From NCBI GenBank assembly GCA_013399695.1, contig VXAU01003167.1:689010-753009 (forward strand): 64,000 nucleotides of DNA, written 5' to 3'. The translations under genes and the position numbers were made by a program. Position 1 is the first letter of the stretch; every line of letters begins with the position of its first letter. The notes below the pieces were generated by a model. That model had not been told where the DNA came from, did no database searches, and saw nothing but the letters and a program-made list of their open reading frames with translations. Positions 24,348 to 36,200 of this stretch are shown here, piece by piece. The stretch comes from Formicarius rufipectus. Its lineage: Eukaryota; Chordata; Aves; Passeriformes; Formicariidae.

Positions 24348-27300
24348 GTGAGCTCCAAGTCCTCTCAGCTCTGAGCATTACTTCTCAATGGGGTTCTTGA
24401 TGTCTTGTAAGGAAATGAAAAAATAAATTGTAGCAGCTATCCAAGCAGAAACCTTTGAGTTACTCTTTTTTATGATGCTTACAGTAATTATTGTAGACTT
24501 TCTCATCTGTGGTAAATTTGACTGGAATCTTTCAAAGACTCAGAGGGAGAATAAGGGCACAATTGACTGGGGAAAGTATAACCAATTATGGATAAACTCT
24601 CAGGTAATTAAACAAGAAACACTTCCAGAAGGTGAGAAATTAAAGTACAAATTATTAGTGTCCAGTTGAACAATCATGAGGTGATAGAATGACAGAAAGC
24701 ACAGGACATGAAAGCACCTTGTGACTTGTCATGTTGGCAATCTTTTTGTTTCATCTACCTACTGTTATCGAATGTCAGTAAGGACAGAAAGACTCCTGAA
24801 GACTAGTCAAATAAAATAAATGCCCTCCCTCCCCCAAGCCCTTTTGAAACACAAAATATTTCCAAAAAATAAGCCAAAATCCAAAATTATCTGGTATCAG
24901 TAGATAATAGAAGGAGGGGAAAACTATTTGGCCTTATAAAAGCCCATCCCATCTACCCAGTGCTGTAAGCAACTAATCATTCCAAACCAGGAAAGTCTTT
25001 TCCACTGATTCAGTTCTGATGTAATTGACATTTTATGCTTTTTCTTCTATACTAAATAGGTTGGATAGAAATATATCTCATCTTGTGGTTAAAGTACTGT
25101 CTTTTCTTTAGTAGATAAGCAAATCCAGAAGAACAAGAACAGAGTTTACTGTGGGTGTGTATATAATATAACAGAAGCAAACGGCGATCCTTAGTTTTAA
25201 CAGCTTGGTTCAAAATTAAGTGAATTGATATAGCTTATATTTACAGTATTTTCAGCCTAGATATTTATTCCAAGATAAATTTCAAACTATTCTGAATTCC
25301 AGTTATCCTCATTTGGCTGAAACAATTAATGGCATTATTCACAAATTATCATGCTGTTGCATACATGTACGATAGAGAAGTGCATGCCTGCAAATAACTG
25401 TATTTGTAAAGTAATTTGTGACTGAATCTAAAGTAGCATAGTTCTACATTCTCAGATTCCTCCACCAAATGGACTGCTGTCTAAAAGACTGAAAATCCAC
25501 GCACCATTATTTCTATTGACCTAGTTTAGTCACTTCATACTGTTGATCTGCAGTAAGCTCTGTGAAGGAATACTTTTTTCCCCCATCACACACTGTATAA
25601 TGCGGCAAACTTATAATATCCAAGAATAATATTATAAAGGTAGTCCATCTGAAACATTGTTACAACCTCAAGGAAACTTCACTGTGGCATGACATGAATA
25701 GGTCCCTTTTCTGCATAGAAATACTGGTTCCCTTCAAAAACTGCCTCTATAAGCTAAGATGCAGAACCATGATATTTTCAGGCAGAGTGGTGGAGCTAAA
25801 CCAAAGGAAAGCCTGGTAAGGATATGGCTGTGCTCATGAGTAAGCGATCAGATGCTCAAGACAGCTCTAGAGAAAGCAAAAGTGAGGAGGAGGTGAAGAT
25901 GTATTTGTGTCAAGGAAGAAAAGCAGGGGCTGAAAATATTTTCCTCAAAATTTTCACTGAAAGTATTCATAATAAACAACTGTACTGAAATTATGTTAAT
26001 GCTTATACAATGTTAATACAATTCAAAGCACAATAAAGACAATAGGAACATTACCATCACCTTAAGAGGAAAGGAAACATAAATAGTATAGGAACCAGAC
26101 TGAATTTTCCCTGAGCCTTAAATCTCATCATTATTTTTTGGCCCAAAAACATTTGAAGTTTTTAATCTTTTCCAATTCCCTTTTGGCAAACACCTCATCA
26201 TGTTCTGTGTGGTTGGCTCCAACCAAAGTTTACTACTTAAATGTTCATGGAAAGACTGTTCTCATGGTATTTCCTCCCAAGCCAAAAATCACATATTGCT
26301 GAAAATCTTGCAAGAAACCCACATCTTGCAAGATTCCCACATCTTGCAAGATTTCTATCCCAATTAGACTTGTACAAAGACAACAGACCAACTTCTAATG
26401 ACCCTGACTGCCACAGTTTGTCAGCTAAGCTACATCCACCACTACACCTGCTCTACAGTTTGGATTTTACTGTCTCTGCTATGCAGAGGATTTGTTGAGG
26501 TTTTTTTATACCCAGCTGCAACCACAGCTGCAGAAATTTTGTGTTCTCTGCCACATCATTATCCAAAATTCATGGCTATGAGCAAAGTCTACATGCTTAG
26601 GTACATGGGCTATAGTGGTCATGTCATGTTAAAAATTATTTTATATTTACTTAAAGATTAGTTAATCTCTTTTAAATTGAGCATGCTTAATTTTCAGTAA
26701 GTCAGCACTATGAAAAAATGTTAGATCCAGACTGAAAGAAATCATTCAATTTTTATTTTGTTTTAAACTAATCTTCTGAATCTTCATAGAAGACTCAATT
26801 TTTAGCTAGTTGGCTATCTTTTGGAGCGTTACTAGAGGTAGGTAAGTTTGTAGGACACAAAGCAACAGACCAAACAACAATATGCTTCTGCTCTCCACTC
26901 CCATCCTACAAGAAAAACCCACCCATATGTCCTTAGGGCTACTCTGAAAATGTACTGGAATACTTTTTCTTGTAGCAGAAGTCCTTGGAAAACAGTACTA
27001 AAGGTCAGCCTGAGTCTGCTCTTCTCCCTGAGCTGTTCCACAGTTCAGAGAAAAAAGTTCTCTTGGTCACAGGGTTAGTAGATGGAGCTGAACTAATAAT
27101 CTTCAGGAGAACCAGGCATATTTGATCAAACTTTCCAAATAAGCATTGACTGTCAGATTTTTATTGCTCACTTGCTGTAAAGTGCAGTCATAACACTCAA
27201 ATATGAAATCTTTCACTGACAGTAACTATATGCCTTTGACCTTTAAGAAAATACCAGGCAACACACCTGGCTTCTGAAACTCTGAAAACAGCAAAATCTT

Positions 27301-27745
27301 TGAATTATTAATGGCTGTCCCTCACCCTTGCCTGAAAACTGATAGAAACAATTTAGTCTGTTAAGAAGCCCTACCTTAGAATTTTAATGCTGAGTTTCAA
27401 GAGACAGGAAAAAATGGAAGAAAACATCTGAACCTCACACATCAACATCTCAACTACTTTATTGGTCCAGTGGCAATAGAAGTGTCAAGTATGGGTTGAA
27501 CAAAGACAGCATAATCCAGCATGATTTTGTTTGTGAGAGGATGACATATACAAACTGTAGGACATTATTATTGCATCTTCATTAAATTACTGGGAAAACC
27601 CTATAGTCAGGAATAACTAAGAATAAAAGGCAGAAGAAAAAATCTTCAAATGAGAAATATGTTTATGAATGTACTTTTAAAAAGTAGGTATTTTATGTTA
27701 AGCAAAAAAGGTCTTAGTGCTGTGAGGTTGTGCCTTACTGTTATT
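24348..27745. other. unassigned AT-rich DNA
   Basis: No gene or transposon is recognised. The only structured feature is the 18-bp tandem repeat at 26.3 kb. Confidence 0.5.
26305..26358 (+). repeat. three 18-bp tandem units with palindromic core
   Basis: Three consecutive 18-bp units start with the perfect palindrome 'tcttgcaaga' after one base. The first two units differ at two positions and the third diverges at its end. Because 18 is a multiple of three, the overlapping plus-strand open frame (26241-26498) reads a repeated NPHLAR-like hexapeptide. I consider that a by-product, since the frame has no other coding sign. Confidence 0.85.
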
Positions 27746-28210
27746 TTACATTGCTGAGGGACTGTTCTGTATCAGCCTGGAGGTGTTTAACCTCAAGACA
27801 TGATCCAAGAATGTCGGGAAGCAGTGACAGTGGGGATGCTCCATGAGGGAGGGGAAGCTGGGGTCCTGCTTGGTGCCTTTATTGATCGGTGCTGTCCCAC
27901 AGTGTCTGAACACACCAGGCTGGTGTCAGGGTCCATCGGCAGTCCCGAGCAAAGCAACTGATGAACCAAGCTCAGGGTCCACCCAGGGACTGCAGCCTGG
28001 AGCAAAAAAGGGCAAAGACAAAGACAAGAGCGGAGATGAAGCTGCAGTGTAGGTCTGAGGTCCATCCATGAAGCAGGGCTGGTGACCAGGACTCCTCCAG
28101 CACAGTTCAAACCAGGTCTAGGTGCCTCAGGAAGGATTGAAACGGGGTCCTGAGCTGTCAGCAATGTGGTGGCAGCCACAGGACAGGCTGGGCGGGGACA
28201 TTTGGGATTG
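27746..28210. other. GC-rich block, possible decayed LTR (minus)
   Basis: This block is clearly richer in G and C than both flanks and contains CpGs ('gatcggtgctg', 'ggcggggaca'). On the minus strand an AATAAA signal lies at 27878-27883, which would suit the R region of a minus-strand LTR. I cannot find matching TG...CA ends or a target-site duplication. It shares the word 'ggtccatccat' followed by 'aagc' with the GC-rich end of the window. A 128-codon minus-strand frame crosses it, but nothing in it resembles a known protein. Confidence 0.3.
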
Positions 28211-29575
28211 GTAGCACTTTTGGGGCCAAATGATTCTGCCTAAGGATATCTTTCCAAAGTCTGAGGGTTTGATACCTACCAACCAAAGAGTAAAACATTT
28301 TCATCCCTTTCATTAAAGGTTTTGGAAGCTGTTCATGTTTCTATACAATAATCTTCATTAATGAATCTACATTAGTAGCTTAGCTTTCTCAGTGTAACCT
28401 TAAAGCTGTTGAGTTCTGGGTTGTATGTCTTCAAACATTTCCCAGTGCAAATTTTATGCTAACAGTCAGTTCAAGGGCATTGACTATTCTTTGCCCAGCC
28501 CTATTACCCAAAAGCACTGAGAGACAAAATGGGATCCACTAGGATTTATTCAACACAAAAAGGTAGTGAGAAATGGATCATTGTTTTCTCCCTTGCCACA
28601 GCTACACATTCAACTTACGGTTTCCATGTATAATGAGGTCAAATTCTATCTCAAACCCAGTGTACTTTCATGATAAAGTAACTAAGGGAATACTGCTTGT
28701 CTAAAACTTCTATGACTTTCTTTCCATGCAAGCATGACTACGAAATATTCATTCCTTCATTTGGCTCCATTCATATGAAACTTGTGTTATTCTCTTGGAG
28801 GAACGGTATAACTGGATCACACATTCCCAACATGTTAATAGAGGTATCAGACACTGTGAGATGATTTCACTTCCACCCAGATGAGCACATGAAAATCATG
28901 TGTTTCCCATTCCACTGAAGGAGAACAGATAAAAGATCAAACACAAAGTAGAAATGCCCAGTGAAGATAAACTTCACTTTTCTACTCCTCTTTCTAACCA
29001 TTAAGTGTGGTCTGAAAACTAGAATTATTATGATGCTCCCTGAGCTTCAGGTCCAACACCTGAGTTACCCAGAATGTGGGTGCACAATACAGCAGAATAT
29101 TTCACTACTTTTTTTTGGTTGGTTGGTTGGTGTGGTTTTTTGTTTTGTTTTGTTTTTGTATTTGTTTGGGTTTTTGTTTGGGTTTTTTGTTTGATCGGTT
29201 GGTTGAGGGTTTTTTTTGTTGTTTTGAATTTGATTCCAACATCACCTTCTCACTCCATGTAAGCAGATCCATCAGCAGTGCAGGTGCTGTGTGCAGCACA
29301 TCTCCCAGGTATGTACCAAGGGAGGTAGCCCTGTCTCCCCTGAGGCTCAGTAAGGAGTCATCCTGCTAATCAGAAGTCACTGTACCTTTGAAGTCAAGTT
29401 GTCTGGCAATGTTTTCCTAACAGTTGTATCCTCAGAGACCTTGGAAATCCCCAGCTCACGCATTTTCTCAGACTAAACAGTTTATCCATTCTTTTATCTC
29501 CATTATTGCATTTATTGTTAGTAGCAATTTTCACAGTGTGTATTAAGATAAATTCTCACCTACTTTGATGTCGCA
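28211..29575. other. unassigned DNA with G/T tract
   Basis: Apart from the G/T-rich tract at 29.1-29.2 kb I recognise no gene or repeat in this stretch. Confidence 0.5.
29109..29226 (+). repeat. G/T-rich low-complexity tract
   Basis: About 118 nt are almost exclusively T and G, with blocks of (GGTT)n followed by (TTTG)n and (GTTTT)n. Open frames in all three plus frames, rich in Phe, Val, Trp, Gly, Leu and Cys, are compositional artefacts. Confidence 0.9.
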
Positions 29576-29711
29576 AAATCATAGAATATTCTGAGTTGGA
29601 AGGGACACACAAAGATCATCAAGTCCAACTCTTAAATGAATGGGGATTCAACCCACTACCTTGGTATTATTATTAGCACCATGCTATAACCAACTGAGCT
29701 AATCTCAGAGT
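29576..29711 (-). mobile_element. tRNA-Ile-derived SINE, TguSINE1-type
   Basis: On the minus strand the element starts with a tRNA-Ile-like head. The A box 'ttagctcagttgg' (29690-29702) and B box 'ggttgaatcc' (29644-29653) are at tRNA spacing. Between them lies 'ggtgctaataa', the anticodon region of tRNA-Ile(AAT), enlarged by an extra AAT. The head is followed by a CR1-type tail, 'gttggacttgatgatcttt', then 'tcccttccaactcagaatat' and 'tctatgatt'. This head-plus-CR1-tail build is the known passerine TguSINE1 type, transcribed by RNA polymerase III and mobilised by CR1. It is not a functional tRNA gene, because the acceptor stem cannot form. Confidence 0.85.
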
Positions 29712-30414
29712 TATCAGTGAAGCCTGCTTACCTCCCCTAAAGCCAGTCTTGCTCATCATGAAAAATATGATACATTCCTTGTGCTGTGGATGAGTAGTAG
29801 TATAAAGGGACTAAAATTGCTGAATTGGGTGAGCTAAGGATTGCTTGGAGAATCTATGCCACAGGTGCTATTGTGGGCCTCCTGCTCCATGCCCTTGCAT
29901 GATCTGGAGCAGCATACAGGAGAGACAGGCTGCAGGACTACCCTGGGGGCTTCTCTGTAGCAGCTGAATTAGCAGAGAAAGGGTAGGGGTTCTCTCCTAA
30001 CCTGGAAGCAGCAAACCACATGGGGAGCTTGCTAACAAAAAGAAAAGAGATACATTCCTCAATCTTTGTTCATACCGGTGCATCCAAAATCTGTTTTCTT
30101 ATAGCCATGTCATGCAGAGTCTTAACACCTGGAAGAACAGGATCACCTGTAACTATGCTGTTATTTATTATGACACAAGTGAAGCTATGGTCTGGGAATT
30201 TGCTCTGCTCTATTACTTTTTTCATTCTCTAGTTAAATATTTATCTTCTCTCTGGGTGGATGAGCAGTGATGAAAACGGATGTTTAGTATTCCATTTAGC
30301 TTCCATTAGAGTGGCTAGTACCTCGATTCATGTGCATGCTGCTGCAGTCAGACCAAAATATAAGTACATAGAAACAAAGTAAGAAAAAAATAAACCAGAA
30401 CCATCTATAGCTGT
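29712..30414. other. unassigned DNA
   Basis: No gene or repeat is recognised between the SINE and the LTR. Confidence 0.45.
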
Positions 30415-31503
30415 TGTATTGGGTTTCTGTGGCAAAGTTTTGGTAGCGGGGGGGGCCTCTAGGGTGGCTTCTGTTAAAAACTGCCAGAAGTTTCCCACAT
30501 GTCCAGCAGAGCCAATGCCAGGATGGACCCACTGCTGGCCAAGGCTAAGCCCTGCAGGAATGATGGTAATGCCACTGTGATAACATATTTAAGAAGGGGA
30601 AAAAAGTTATTGGGCAGATGAAAATTGCAGGCAGAGAAGAGTGGAGTGAGAACACAGGATCAACTCTGCAGATAACAAGGTCAGTGGAGGAGGGGAAGGA
30701 GGTGCTCCAGATGCCAGGGCTGAGGTTTCCCTGCAGCCCGTAGTGCAGACCACGGTGAGGCAGCTGTGCTCCTGAAGTCCATGGAGGATCATGGGGGTGC
30801 AGAGATCCACCTGCAGGCCATGGAGGAGCCCATGCCAGAGCAGGCGGATGGCCAAAGGAGTCTATGACTCCGTGAGAGGCCCATGCTGGAGCAGGGATGT
30901 GGCAGGGACCTGCAGCCCATGAAGACAGAAGCCCATGCTGGAGCAGCTTTCCCTGGTGGGACTTGTGGCCCTGTGGGGTACCCAGGCTGGAGCAGCCTGT
31001 TCCTGAAGGACTGCACCCTGTGGAAAAGTGATCGACATTGCAGCAGTTTGTGAAGAATTGTTGGCTGTAGGATGGACTCATGCCAGAGAGCTTTGTGCAG
31101 GACTGTGTCCCATGGGAGGGACCCCACGGGAAGCAGGAGAAGGCTCCTCTCCCTGAGCAGTGACAGAAACATCAACAGACCATAACCCCCATTCCCCATC
31201 TCCCTGCACTGCTGAGGAGGAGATAGAACTTGGAAGGAAGGAGAGGGGAAGGAACGCGTTTTTAATATTATTTTATTTCTCACTCTCCTGCTCTGATCCT
31301 GTTAGTAATAAATTTAATTAATATCCCCATTTTGAGTCTGTTTTGCCCATGATAGCGACCAGTAAGTGATCTGTCCCAGTTCTTATCTTAACTCATGAAT
31401 CCTTTCTTGTATTTTCTCTCCTCTGTCCAGTTGCAGAGAGGAGTGAGAGAGTGGCTTTAGTGAGTACCTGGCATCCAGTCAGGTACTACACTATCCCACT
31501 ACA
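30415..31503 (+). mobile_element. solo LTR of avian endogenous retrovirus, about 1.09 kb
   Basis: The element begins 'tgtattgggtttctgtggc' and ends 'tcccactaca', giving TG...CA ends. The 5-bp flanks 'gctgt' (30410-30414) and 'gctgc' (31504-31508) differ by one base and fit a target-site duplication of the ERVL or gamma-like size. A TATA-like 'catatttaag' is at about 30584 and the poly(A) signal AATAAA at 31307-31312. A GC-rich centre carries a tandem array of about 50 bp per unit. No gag, pol or env and no second LTR is seen, so it is a solo LTR. The overlapping minus-strand frames of up to 178 codons are artefacts of its GC-rich repeats. Confidence 0.85.
30829..31030 (+). repeat. about 50-bp tandem array inside the LTR
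   Basis: Units containing 'cccatgctggagcag' or a near variant start at 30829, 30880, 30932 and 30981, so the spacing is 51, 52 and 49 bp. Units also share 'gacctgcagcccatg'-type words but are otherwise diverged. Array length probably differs between LTR copies of this family. Confidence 0.75.
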
Positions 31504-31962
31504 GCTGCTTTAGCATCTCTTCTTCTTTGCATGCTGGCAGTTCAGGTAGATTGGCAAATTCACTGACAGTTTGATCACTTTCCTCAATATTTCAGAGGAA
31601 TTCCTGGTTTGTACTTTTAACACTTCCCAGGGTAGTGGGAAGACAGGACACTTTGGTTTATCATCACAGTGGAGCAGTGCATCCTGCATTTCAGCTACAT
31701 AATCTTGCTCTGAGCAGTGCATTTTTCCTTTCAGTGCTCAGTGACAAATTTTTGACACAAAGTTGCAAGAATTCCTCTGAAAGAGTGATTTCAGATTGAA
31801 GAAAATATTTTGCTTAACCTAAAAAGGGAATGTTTCATATTTTTACTTTTAAGAATTCACCGCTCTTCTTTGTCAGATATTTGCATCTCTTGGTACTATT
31901 TTCCCTTTATTATCAGTGTGCTATAGCAGCAGAAAAGTGGATTACTGATGTTTAATAATATG
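31504..31962. other. unassigned DNA
   Basis: No gene or repeat is recognised between the LTR and the CR1. Confidence 0.45.
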
Positions 31963-33290
31963 GAGGCCACTGCTCAACTGGAGCTGAAACAGGCCAGAAA
32001 TGTGGGGAAACGTAAAAAAAGTTTTTTCAAATACATTAATGGCAAAAGGCAGTGAAGTAAGAATATTGGCCTATTACAGGATGAGGCTGGTCACCTCACA
32101 AACAGGGATAGAGACAAGGCAGAGGTGTTTAATACTTTCTTTGTCTCATCTTCAACATGGATGACAGACCAAGGGGGTCCCAGTGCCATGAGCTACAGAA
32201 GCATGATTGTGAGAATGATCAACTTCTAGTTGACCCTGAAATTGTGAGAGATCTGCTTTCCACCTGTATCCCTATGAATCTATGGGGCCTGATGGGATTC
32301 ATCCAAGAATCCTCAAAGAACTGGCTGATGTCATTACAAAATCTTTCCTGATGATTTCTGAGTGGTCTTGGGAATCTGGAGGGGTCCCAGCTGACTCAAA
32401 GGTGGTGAATGTTGTCCTGATTTTCAAGAAGGCATAGAAGGATGACCCCAGAAACTACAAGCCTGTCAGTCTCACTTCAGTGCCTGGTAAAATAATTGCA
32501 AACACTATTCTGGGAGGCATTGAAAAACACCTGGAGCAAAATGCAGTCATCAGTCACAGCCAACACAGTGAGGAAAGTCCTGCTTATCAAACATAACTTC
32601 CTTCTACAACAGGGTAAACAACCTTGTTGACTTGGAAAAGCCAGTTGATGTAATCTTTTTGGACTCCAAGAAAGCTTTCCTTACTGTCCACGCAGTATCC
32701 TTCTGGACCAAATGCCCACCACACTGTGTTATGTGACGGATGAGCAACTGGCTCCCAGGTCAGACATAATGAGTTATAGTGAGTGGGGTAACATCAATTT
32801 GGAGACCTGTCACTAGTGGGGTTTCGCAGGGGTCTATCCTCAGCCCAGTTCTCTTCAACATCTTTGTTAATGACTTGAATGCAGAACTCAAAGTAATACT
32901 AAGTAAGTTTGTCAATGACACTAAATTGGGAGAAGCTGTCTATTCCCTTGAGGGCAGGGAGGTCCTACAGAGAGACCTAGGTAAGTTCAAAAAGCACAAG
33001 TGCTGGATTCTGCACTTGGGGTGGGGCAACCCTGGTTGTGTCCATAGATGAGGGAACAAGACGCTGGACAGCAGTGCTGTGAAAAGGGATCTGGGGGTCC
33101 AGCTTGATGGTAAGTTGAATTTGAGTCAGCAGTGCCCTGGCAGCCAGAAGGACCAACCCTCTCCTGAGGGGCATCAGGCAAAGCATCACCAGCCGGGTGA
33201 AGGAGGGGATTGTCCTGCTCTGCTCTGCACTGGGGCGGCCTCACCTTGAATAGTGTGTGCAGGGTTGGGCACCATAATACACAAAAAACT
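31963..33290 (+). mobile_element. CR1 LINE, ORF2 linker and reverse transcriptase
   Basis: The copy starts in the ORF2 linker ('caactggagctgaaacaggc', 'gtgtttaatactttctttgt'), passes the palm ('gggcctgatgggattcatcc', 'gccagttgatgtaatctttt') and reaches the stretch SQGSILSPVLFNIFVNDLNA. The catalytic box at 32905-32919 reads K-F-V-N-D, where active CR1 has F-A-D-D, so the first catalytic Asp is now Asn. Stops and frameshifts occur elsewhere. It ends near 'gttgggcaccataataca', well short of the 3' UTR. Because CR1 is copied from its 3' end, the missing 3' part must have been lost after insertion. Confidence 0.92.
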
Positions 33291-36200
33291 TTCTTGTTCC
33301 TCATAAAACAGACATGGTGTGCTGCTAGTTCAGACAATAAGCCTGAAATTTACAAATCCAAATTTCCTTAGCAATACTTTTGTAACCTCACACAGATATT
33401 GCGATATTAAGATCACTGACTGTATCAACTTAAAAAGTTAAAAAGACACCATATGTGGTATTAAGTTTATTGTTAAAGAAAGGCAAATATTAGGAACTGG
33501 TTGTAACAGTTTGCTGAGATGTGGCAATCACAGCTCCTTGAGAAAAATAAAGGAAGACGCCCTTAGGACGGGTAATGATGCAGTATCCTGTTGACTTCAA
33601 ACCAATATACAGAGAGATACAGTTTCAAATCAAAGAGGAAAGGATGGGGAACCTGGCACCACTATAAACCTTCTGGCCAAAGGTTTCCTTTTTATTAAAA
33701 CTATGTACTTTGTAAATATACTAGAAGTGTATAGAGAAGAATATATGTTATGAGAGGCAAGAACAGGTCTTCTGAAAGCCAAGCTTGTTTTCACTTCTGT
33801 GCATCAATAGTTAATATTCCCACCTAAAGACAATGATAGAAAATAATGTAAGCACTAATGCATTATATGTCCTTAAACTTCAATTGCATGTTAAAACTTT
33901 CATCAAAAGGAAAACAATTTATGTAATTTCTTCAGTACTTTCTAGTACTGAAAACTTGCTGTCGGCTGTCCCTCTCTGTTCATTCACTTTTAATGAAATA
34001 ATCCAGAGAAAAAACTGAAACATCTATTTGCAATACAAAGTATCAAGGTGTTTGCTAAAAAGGAACAAAACATATGTGTAAAAGATTCTTTAATCCTTCT
34101 CAAGGTTTATAAACTTCGAATTTTCCTGCTTAAGATAGTCCATGCAAGCTCTGTGCAGCAGTAGCCTTCTCTAAATTTTCTCACTTAAAGGCCAGTAGCA
34201 GGTACTTTTTCTCAGTGTCCAAATCTGGGTGCAATCATTGTGCTGTCATGTGGAAGTGGGCTGTGAAATGCAACTGCACTTAGAGCTGCGGAGTGAGGAA
34301 TAAATAAGGGGGTTTGGGTTAGGATATCTAACCTGTTCTCAAAACTAATGTGTACCCTGCCTTAAATTTCCAAAGTGAAAAATAACTGACAGACTCTCCA
34401 TCTTTAGAAAGTCAGTCTCTAAATCCTCTGTCAAAGGGTTGGTATAAAAACTTGGTCAGCTTAAAAAACCCCTTGTGCTTCCGCCTTAAAATATGGATCC
34501 ATGATTTCAGACTGTACAGTTTTGTCCTACCACGAGGCAGCTCCTATCAAATACTTTGCAATGTTTTTGCGTTTAGAGATGATTGGTAACAATCCCTGCT
34601 CCTGGTTACTGTCACGTACTTCTGTAATATGCTTTCTTTTAACAGAAGCTGCTGCTGCTTACTAGCACACAAGTACATCCTTGGGAAAAGAAGCATTCCT
34701 TGCTCCTTGGCCTGTGGCAACTCCTCATCTTTCAGCACACGCAGTTGGCAATGCTCACTCCTGTCAGCACAGGCAACTCTTGCCATTCAGTGTGGAAACT
34801 CTTCAAGGCCTGAGAATAATTTTTTTTTTTTTGACCCACTAAGTTTTAGTGCAAAGTGCAAACTTTACAGTTTGCTGTAACTCTCAGAAAAGTGGACTGT
34901 GCTGTTTGTAAAATCAATTAAGCACTATGTTTGCACAGGGCAAAGGAGCAGTGTTTGAAAAGGGCTACTCTCCCTTGGCAACGGCAGCACGTGTCAGACA
35001 CCGGCCAGAAAAAGGGATTTTAATTCTCAGTTCTTAGCAAAGAGAAATGGAGGTGAGCCCAGGAGAAAAAAGCTAGATGTGAAAGCAGGACAATGCAGCA
35101 GGCAGAGGAGAGCAGTGGGGTGGCAGACCCTGGAGGAGGAAGGCTGGCTGTTTTGGAAATTGGGGCCCCTTTCCAGTTTCGGTTCTTTTTTTTTTTTCTT
35201 TTTCTTCTTTTTTTTTTCCTCTACTGAGTAGGTCCTCACAGAGCAGACAGGTAGTTCTGGGCTCCTTTCTGTGTTCTTCTGTTTTGAAAGAAAAATCTCA
35301 TTAGTCTTCCTGGTTTGCAATAGTAGATGGTTCTGGGATGAAGACCAGGGTGCAGGCTTCTTGGAGCCATACAGCATATTTGGTGCTGACTTACTCCCCT
35401 GCCAAGTTTCTGCAGTCTCACTATACCATGGGAACTGCCTGCATGCAGTCTAGATTCTACAGTGCAAACAAAGCACTCTTTATTCATGTGGAGAAGGAAA
35501 GTGAGCTCATATGAGCCATTGGCTATGATGATATGGTCCAATGCCTGTAGCAGCTCCCTTCTCACACATCTGCTCCTGTGCACCTTGGATATAAGGACTG
35601 CAGGGGCCAGGCTTCCAAGTGAGAGACACATCACAGCTGTGGTAACATGTATATTAGGATTCAAATTTGAAGGCAGAGGGAATGGGCACTAGGTCTTGAT
35701 TGAGTGAGAGGAGAAATATGAGAGCTGATCTCCAAATTGATGTGGTTCTCAGGTGCCTGCATTTAGCTCAACTCAGACATTCAGGGTCAAAAATAGCAGA
35801 TGATGCCAAATGTGGATTCTGAACTCTCAACACTTGCAATATTTTTGACTACTCAGACTCAATTTTAATTTAAATTCATCGCCATTCTATGTCATTTCCT
35901 GGAAACTACTACTTTGTTAATGTCTGGGAGACAATATTATTTTAGCTGTTCTCCCCAGCCTATCAGAAAGGTGACATTAAATAAAAATGTAGTGACCTAA
36001 ATTAAGATTGAGCTTCAGCCAACCAGCTCAAAGCATTTCTCACCAATATGCTGAAGAAGCAATTAATTCTATCATTTACATCTAAAGGCACAGCTAAAAT
36101 GTTATCCATATATGGCAGAGTTCCCAAGCTGCAACTTTTTATTGTTTCCATTAGTGTTGCCATGTAAATGAAGACACATACTTGCCAAAAAGGGGATGAA

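Noticed and set aside
29641..29711. Possible tRNA-Ile gene
   Set aside because: The head has A and B boxes, but the acceptor stem is missing, the anticodon region has an extra triplet and a CR1 tail follows. It is a SINE.
30545..31081. Minus-strand open frame of 178 codons, the longest in the window
   Set aside because: It lies antisense within the solo LTR and reads through its GC-rich 50-bp repeats. The low stop frequency comes from composition.
32779..33051. 90-codon frame with a clear reverse-transcriptase motif
   Set aside because: It is a surviving stretch of a broken CR1 ORF2, already covered by the CR1 entry, not an independent gene.
35236..35664. Minus-strand open frame of about 131-142 codons
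   Set aside because: No motif is recognised and the best start is uncertain. A rough estimate for 64 kb of this composition is that about one frame of this length is expected by chance.
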